From the NCBI GenBank assembly GCA_037957365.1, contig JARHVA010000001.1, positions 10,484,501 to 10,548,500 on the forward strand: DNA of 64,000 nt, given 5' to 3'. Shown here piece by piece: positions 58,831 to 64,000 of the stretch. The notes under the pieces are model-generated. The model saw only the letters and a list, made by a program, of their open reading frames with translations. It did no database searches and had not been told where the DNA came from. Both the position numbers and the translations under genes were made by a program. How positions within the stretch are numbered: position 1 is the stretch's first letter; each line of letters starts with the position of its first letter. Source of the stretch: Torreya grandis. Its lineage: Eukaryota > Streptophyta > Pinopsida > Cupressales > Taxaceae.

Positions 58831-60215
58831 TATTGGTAGCTGTATTGGTTATGCCTCTTATTTCCACTCAAGAACTCCATGTTGCCACTGCTCTATCATA
58901 TGGAAACTTGTCCACAGAATACCCTGAAACATATAGTCTCAAACAAGTCTCTAGATTTTTATCCAATCTGTTTCTAGGTTTTAGCTTCAAGAAGGATAAC
59001 GTACTAAACACTCATTCATCTTCCACAGAACCCAAATTCATTGTTTGAGAAAGTTCATATAATATGAAATATTTAATAATACTTTCTTCTAATATGTTTC
59101 TTGGATAATTTTTTTTCCATAGACGAGTAATTGTACCATTTTCTATTGGGTCACTTAAACATTGAAATTGATCCATCATTGTAATCCCAAACTATGTTGA
59201 TTGAGATGTCAATAATTGTTTATTTAAAATACCAATAATCTGAACTCCATTCACATCTACATATTTATAGAAATGCATAACAATTATACCCATGTATTTG
59301 TGAAATAATATGTTGATCTATTCTTGACTATTAACACTGTTCTAAAAAATGGGATTCACAATTGATTTCCTTCAATATTGACAAAATACCACATAATGTG
59401 AGTAAAGTTTTCAAATCTGTTAAATAACATAGCAAATATTTTACTTTGTCAACATCCCTGTGATATTTATACATAAACCCTGTCAAAGATGGATATTCCT
59501 CAAAAATTCTACAGGCATATTCATACATGGAAATCCATCTGGTTTTCACATTTTTCAGTACTTTTTTACCTTCTATCACCCCAATTGCAAATTTTTGGAA
59601 ATCCATAAATCTTTTTGGGTTGCTGGACATGTATGCATGCAAGTCACAAATAATCTCTTCCACTTTTGCAACATTACTGAATGCGCTAACAAATTTGTAG
59701 GCAAGATTCATCCTCTATGCCATGCAATGGATTGAAATCATAAATGGATAAACTATTGTTTATAGGAAAACACAAAGACCCTTTTTATGCCCCTACATCA
59801 TCGATGGACCATCAATGCCAACACACACAATCTTCATAGCTATGGCATAATCATCCATCCCATCTCTCTCTCTTAAATTGGACACAACCAATTTATGGCA
59901 GTTTTCTACATTGTAATTTTCTACCATTTTATGGATAGCTAAAAGATGAGATTGCCTTGAATAGTTTTCAAAGGTATAGACATGCATGCAAACCCATGTT
60001 GTGTTGTCAATTGTAGTTACCTCATCGATGGATAGAGAGATAAATAGTGATCTCTTAACACTTTCTTTCAAATCTTCCTTCTCAACAATGGCTAGACATT
60101 TTGCCATTTTCTAAGCATTGTTATCCAACCAATGTGACTATAGAATATCTAGAAACCCATTATGTTGAAACAAAATTTTGTAATCTATAAAATCAGAAAT
60201 GGGTCTTCGGGTCTT
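58700..60215 (-). pseudogene. hAT transposase-like gene (broken)
   Basis: The minus strand reads, from 60,107, MAKCLAIVEKEDLKESVKRS, LFISLSIDEVTTIDNTTWVC and LRERDGMDDYAIAMKIVCVG, then (59,711-59,331) NLAYKFVSAFSNVAKVEEII, KNVKTRWISMYEYACRIFEE and EYPSLTGFMYKYHRD. The C-terminal part follows with FSTLSFLKLKPRNRLDKNLE, CLRLYVSGYSVDKFPYDRAV (about 59,000-58,880). The Ser-Ile-Asp-Glu box and VKTRWISM are typical of ZNF862/DUF4371-like hAT transposases. Stops interrupt it upstream of 60,107, near 59,790 and 59,330. Upstream, a splice acceptor before GAAGACCC at about 60,215 suggests a lost 5' exon; a BED finger was not found. Confidence 0.8.
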
Positions 60216-60393
60216 CTATTTTTTTAAATGTGGAAAATAGTAGAGAATTGTACATATTTTTCCCTAAGATTGGACAGCATAACTTTTTCAAATTGCATTT
60301 TGATGGTTCCCCCTCTCTAAACAAGATGTTTTTGTCACTTTTGATCATTTTTGTATTCACGTGCATATCTTACATGTATGCATTCTTCTACAT

Positions 60394-60495
60394 TTTTTCA
60401 TCTATGTTTTTTTATTATCTGTCCATCTGGGTGCTATATATATATATATATAGCACCCAGATGGACAGATAATAAAAAAAACATAGATGAAAAAA
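60394..60495. repeat. Near-perfect palindrome with AT centre
   Basis: Arms of about 50 bases (tctgtccatctgggtgct and its complement) meet at a TATA run, with a one-base bulge in the T/A tract. A third, direct copy of the arm lies at 60,649-60,690 after an AT microsatellite. It would extrude as a cruciform or hairpin. Confidence 0.9.
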
Positions 60496-60600
60496 TTGTA
60501 ATGAGCCTCCAACAGAATGTAGATGTATAATTTGTAGTTGAAAACTTGGAAAAGAACACATAATGCAACTTAAATTGGACACAATTGATAAAGATTGTGG

Positions 60601-60602
<2 letters not shown>

Positions 60603-60648
<46 letters not shown>
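60603..60648. repeat. AT microsatellite
   Basis: About 23 uninterrupted AT units. Confidence 0.97.
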
Positions 60649-60651
<3 letters not shown>

Positions 60652-60690
60652 CATCTATGTTTTTTTATTATCTGTCCATCTGGGTGCTTC

Positions 60691-61116
60691 ATATATATTT
60701 GGTATCTAAAAAGAACTGTATTTTTCTTATGAAGTGCCCAGAGGAGTGTGTTCTAGTGAAGTGCCCAGAGGTGTGTCTTCTAGGGGTGGCATTTCATCAA
60801 TAAAATATTTAGGTGATGAGAATTTATTGGGATTAATTTTTTCTAATGAAATAGTGTCAATATCCATGTCGATTTCTGTATTGAAATGGTTTTACAATTA
60901 TTCTACAATGAGAAAAAATTAACTAATATTTTTTAAAAAAGATTTAGAATTACCTATATTCGAAGTGTTTGATGTTTGTGCAATCCTCTTTATTATATTT
61001 TTGAAATAATACATGATGTTGGATTTTTATAGTATTTTTTATGGTGCTTTACCCTTGTTACCTCTTGATGCTAGAGCTTTGTTTCCAAGTAGTTTATTGT
61101 TCTTAAATTCTTGTCT
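60691..61116. other. Region between palindrome and right array
   Basis: It contains a short direct repeat of gaagtgcccagaggwgtgt at about 60,732 and 60,759. No gene is recognised. Confidence 0.45.
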
Positions 61117-61540
61117 GCTACCAGGCGTCAAGCTGTGATCATGTAGCATAGTTCTATCAGGCAGTAAGCTACCACCATGTGGCATCGTACTATGAGGCAT
61201 CAGTCCATGACTGCATGAAACACCATTACCAGATGCCATGTTGCCATTGTGTAGCACATAGCTGTCAGATGATCAGTTGCTATCATGTAGCAAATCACTA
61301 CCAAGTGGTAGGTTACCATCATGAAACACATTATTGTCATGCAACAGGTTACCATCATGTGGCACATTACCATCACATGATAGATTGCCATCACATGATG
61401 GCACATTACCATTGGGCATCAGGTTACCATCATGCGACACATTATAACCGAGCACATGGTTTCTACCATGTGACATAGTGTTGTTAGGCATTTAGTTTTC
61501 ATCGTATGACATAATGGTGGTGGAGATCAAGTTACTAAAA
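61117..61540. repeat. Right subterminal 18-bp repeat array
   Basis: About 23 imperfect 18-bp units are mostly in phase, typified by accatcatgtggcacatt. The unit is clearly related to the left array (accatcacatgacaccat). The array ends about 290 bases inside the right terminus. Confidence 0.88.
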
Positions 61541-61807
61541 GTAGTCGAGTGATAGAGTATGGACTCAAGTCTCAAGATCTTCACAATTTAGTAAAGAAAG
61601 ATACTTTGATTTTAAGTTCATGACCTCTAGGATGTATGTACTATATATAAATGGCAAATTACATGGATAACCCCATAAATATTATAAATCATTGGTGAGC
61701 TGACCCCTAAAAAAATGACATCCCAAAATTTTAGGCAAAAGGGTCATATGTTGCACCCTAAAACATTACCAAATCAAATTTTTCAAAATGAAATATTCAT
61801 GAATATT

Positions 61808-61827
61808 CACCACTTAAATTTACCCTG
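61808..61827 (-). repeat. Right terminal inverted repeat of the hAT element
   Basis: Read on the minus strand, CAGGGTAAATTTAAGTGG; it ends at 61,827 followed by the right TSD (61,828-61,835). Confidence 0.75.
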
Positions 61828-61835
61828 ATACAGAT

Positions 61836-62110
61836 GAGCATATGATTCACCTCATACAAGTGTTTGAAAGGTGTAGGGAATTTGGAGTATCTTTGAATCC
61901 AAAAAAGTGTGTTTTCTCTATTCATGAAGGTAGGCTTCTTGGACATGTAATTTCAAAACATGGTACAAGCATAGACCCTGATAGGATAGATTCAATTCCC
62001 TTGACTAAGCACAAGAAAGCCTTGAAAAACTTTTTAGGTAAGTTCAATTTCATAAGGTTAAATTTTGCTAATTTAGCTTGGTCACTCACAACCATGCTAA
62101 GGAAGGGTTA
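61836..62110 (+). pseudogene. G2 reverse transcriptase, 3' part
   Basis: The RT continues with EHMIHLIQVFERCREFGVSL, NPKKCVFSIHEGRLLGHVIS and KHGTSIDPDRIDSIPLTKHK, then FLGKFNFIRLNFANLAW. These are the thumb and connection of Gypsy RT that normally follow the YLDD strand. It joins in frame to 53,297 across the insertion. Confidence 0.92.
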
Positions 62111-62577
62111 GAGTTTTAGTTGGTCCAACGGAGTAAGAAGTTTTGAAGTGATCAAGAAAGCTATATCAAGTGCCCCTACACTCCTGAACCCTGACTTCAC
62201 CAAATATTTCTTCTTATACACCTATGCTAACATTGACATAATTTCAGGTATTCTCATACAATAGAATAAAGAGACTTTAGAGAATCCAATAGCCTTTTTT
62301 AGTCAAGGCTTAAAAGAATATGAGACAAAGTATTCTTTTGTTGAGAATCACATGCTTTCAGTCATAAGGTTTCTTAAAAAATTTAGGTACTTGTCCAATA
62401 ATAAGATACATATGATGGTTGTGCATCTAAGTGTCAAGGATTTCCTCTTGAATAAGGATATAAATGATAAGAGAGCTGGTTGGATAACCAAGATCATGAA
62501 ATATGATATTGAGATCAAGGTCACAAAGCTAGTTAGAGGTAAAGGACTTTGTGAACATCTAACCCAAGACTTGTAGG
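62111..62577 (+). pseudogene. G2 canonical RNase H
   Basis: After a stop at 62,109, the frame reads FEVIKKAISSAPTLLNPDFT, YTYANIDIISGILIQ, then IAFFSQGLKEYETKYSFVEN, LSVIRFLKKFRYLSNNKIHM and RAGWITKIMKYDIEIKVTKL. It is the standard Gypsy RNase H after RT. The usual first Asp is replaced in YTYAN. Confidence 0.85.
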
Positions 62578-63830
62578 ATACTAATGAGATGGTTATGGTG
62601 TCAAATGATGAAGAAGTTGTAACTAATCAGACCTCATCTTCTAGCTACTTCCAAGATATGATAAGATATCTACAAGATAGTATTTATCCTTCTCATCTGA
62701 CCCCTTCAAAGAGGACATATTTTAGATTGCAGTCAATTCATTTCCTTGTTTTTGATAATGTGTTGCTCAAAAATGATCTAAATGGCATATTGTTAAGATG
62801 CATAGAACCAGGTTAAACATAGAGGTTATTTGAGCAGTTCCATGATGAACATGGTGGACATTATTTATCAAGGATCACATCTCATAAAATCATGAGAGGT
62901 GGGTATTATTATCCAAGTTTATTTGGTGATAGTCATATATGGATAAGGAAATATAGATAATGTACCATGTTTGTTGGAAAGGCAAAGCTTACAGCCTTAC
63001 CTCTCCAACCAATTTTAGTAATTCAACCCTTTATCCAATGGGGATTGGGCTTTATTGGTCTTATTTACCCCCCTTCAAGCTCAAGACACAAGTGGATCCT
63101 AACTTCCACATATTGTTTTACTAGATGGACAGAGGTAGTACCATTAAAAGAAGCCAATGAAACCAGTGTTTTGGACTTCTATGAAGATTTGCTTACTAGA
63201 TTTGGGGTCCCTTCAACCATAATTTGAGATAATTTTATGGCTTTTATAGGGTCTAAGATCAGCCAATGGGTAGTTCAACATAGTATTTTTATCAGTACCT
63301 CATCAACCTATTATCCACAAAGCAATGGCCTTGCCAAGTCCACTAACAAGAATTTATTGAAATCATCAGGAGGACAATTGAAGGCAATCAAAGATCATGG
63401 CATCTCAAATTGAAGTCATCTTTATAGGATGATAGGATCACTATAAGAGGTCAATTTCCATTTCTCCATACAAGTTAGTATATGTTAATGAACCAAGAAT
63501 GCATATTTATCTTGAATTTCCTACTTTAGAATTAATGCATCAACTTGAGATTTTGGAGAATGAGCCAATGGAAATAAGATATGATGATCTCATGGATCTA
63601 GAAGAGATAAGACATCAGTCCATGTTAGCTATGAAAGTCCATCAAGCAATGGTGAAGAAATATTTTGATAAAGGAGATTTTTCAAGAAGTTTTCAAGGAG
63701 ATTTGGTCCTCAAGTGGGATGAGGATAAAACTAAGCCAAGAAGGCACATGAAATTTGATTTTCTCTGGAGTGGTCCGTACATAGTCTCCAGTTGCAAATC
63801 CAACAATGCTTTCTAACTTATAAGGATGAA
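62578..63830 (+). pseudogene. G2 integrase
   Basis: A Tat-type linker (VLLKNDLNGILLRCIEPG) and the zinc-finger region (HDEHGGHYLSRITSHKI) precede TMFVGKAKLTALPLQPI and the core FIQWGLGFIGLIYPPSSSRH, where the first Asp is Gly. VPSTII-stop-DNFMAFIG carries the second box. SSTYYPQSNGLAKSTNKN has Lys where the catalytic Glu should be. A C-terminal GPY module is visible (LWSGPYIVSSCKSNNAF, about 63,757). Stops occur near 62,815, 62,958, 63,226 and 63,411. It is inactive. Confidence 0.88.
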
Positions 63831-64000
63831 TGGAGAAGAGCTTCATATCCTAATCAATGGGATACATCTAAAGCATTGCTATTAAGGAAGCAAAATTCCC
63901 TATACATAGTTATATTTTATTTTTCTCTAAATTTTATTCTAACACATTAGTTTACTTTCTATTTTATCCCAAATAAGTGATTTTTTATACAATTGTTTAG
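63831..64000 (+). other. 3' untranslated part of G2
   Basis: It is T-rich non-coding sequence after integrase, with no polypurine tract or LTR start before the window end. The 3' LTR is presumably outside. Confidence 0.5.

Larger units (their letters stand above)
53298..61827 (-). mobile_element. hAT-type DNA transposon, 8,530 bp, nested in G2 RT
   Basis: The termini are imperfect inverted repeats: CAGGGTTCATTTTAAGAGG at the left and, on the complementary strand, CAGGGTAAATTTAAGTGG at the right. CAGGG ends and an 8-bp TSD are hAT hallmarks. Removing the insert and one 8-mer restores the RT reading frame exactly. Inside lie a hAT transposase pseudogene (minus), a second gene (plus), 18-bp arrays near both ends and several minisatellites. 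The transposase is broken, so the element is not autonomous now. Confidence 0.85.
48600..64000 (+). mobile_element. Tat-like Ty3/Gypsy LTR retrotransposon G2, interrupted by a hAT element
   Basis: Plus-strand order: LTR signals, PBS (49,294), gag, protease, extra RNase H, RT (interrupted at 53,298-61,827), RNase H, integrase. The left LTR boundary is unresolved, and the 3' LTR is not in the window or not recognised. The same layout as G1, but with different sequence and PBS, marks a second family of the same branch. Numerous stops make it inactive. It is older than the hAT insertion inside it. Confidence 0.9.

Noticed and set aside
60415..60803. Tyr-Ile-Tyr-Ile repeat proteins
   Set aside because: They are translations of the AT microsatellite and palindrome.
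63960..64000. Start of a G2 3' LTR at the window end (similarity of ccaaataagtg to 49,108)
   Set aside because: The match is about a dozen bases, with no polypurine tract or TG start, so chance is likely.

Overview
The window looks like intergenic heterochromatin from a large plant nuclear genome. It is very AT-rich and has no intact host gene. It is almost entirely nested, decayed transposable elements: Ty1/Copia and Ty3/Gypsy LTR elements, a LINE-like remnant and a hAT DNA transposon. Lineage signatures (SIRE-type Copia, Tat-type Gypsy with an extra plant-type RNase H, eukaryotic splice sites) indicate a land plant. The old insertions and long LTRs would suit a gymnosperm or another giant-genome seed plant, but that is inference.

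Regions 1-25,483. A diverged segment is present twice: copy A (about 1,357-13,672) and copy B (about 16,107-20,690). Copy A is split by a SIRE-like Copia on the minus strand (4,096-10,057, TSD TTTTG). A LINE-like remnant (about 13,870-16,106, minus) lies between the copies. Both copies carry a tRNA-Gln-like sequence and a roughly 600-bp LTR. The LTR in copy B (19,245-19,856) pairs with LTR C (22,691-23,290) to frame a non-autonomous LTR element of about 4 kb. Its only recognisable coding part is a zinc-knuckle ORF beside the polypurine tract. LTR C has a primer-binding site on one side and a polypurine tract on the other, so it is shared by two internal regions. A degenerate tRNA-Pro-like sequence follows.

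Regions 25,484-37,193. A complete but dead Tat-like Gypsy element (G1, minus strand, TSD CATTT) has 2.6- and 2.9-kb LTRs, a tRNA-Arg-type PBS, and the order gag-protease-extra RNase H-RT-RNase H-integrase.

Regions 37,199-49,291. A minus-strand, coiled-coil and Gly-rich pseudogene that may carry a plant mobile domain is followed by a plus-strand polypurine tract and LTR start at 40,552. Together these look like the 3' end of a third Gypsy element. The next 8.7 kb has no recognisable gene but ends in a TATA box, AATAAA and PBS arrangement typical of an LTR.

Regions 49,292-64,000. A second Tat-like Gypsy (G2, plus strand) has the same domain order and is interrupted inside RT by an 8,530-bp hAT-type transposon (53,298-61,827) with CAGGG termini and a degenerate 8-bp TSD. 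The insert carries a hAT transposase pseudogene (minus), a second multi-exon gene of unknown function (plus) and, near each end, an array of 18-bp repeats. The paired arrays and second gene, and the extra RNase H between protease and RT in both Gypsy elements, are the most noteworthy observations. All boundaries and homologies were judged by eye.
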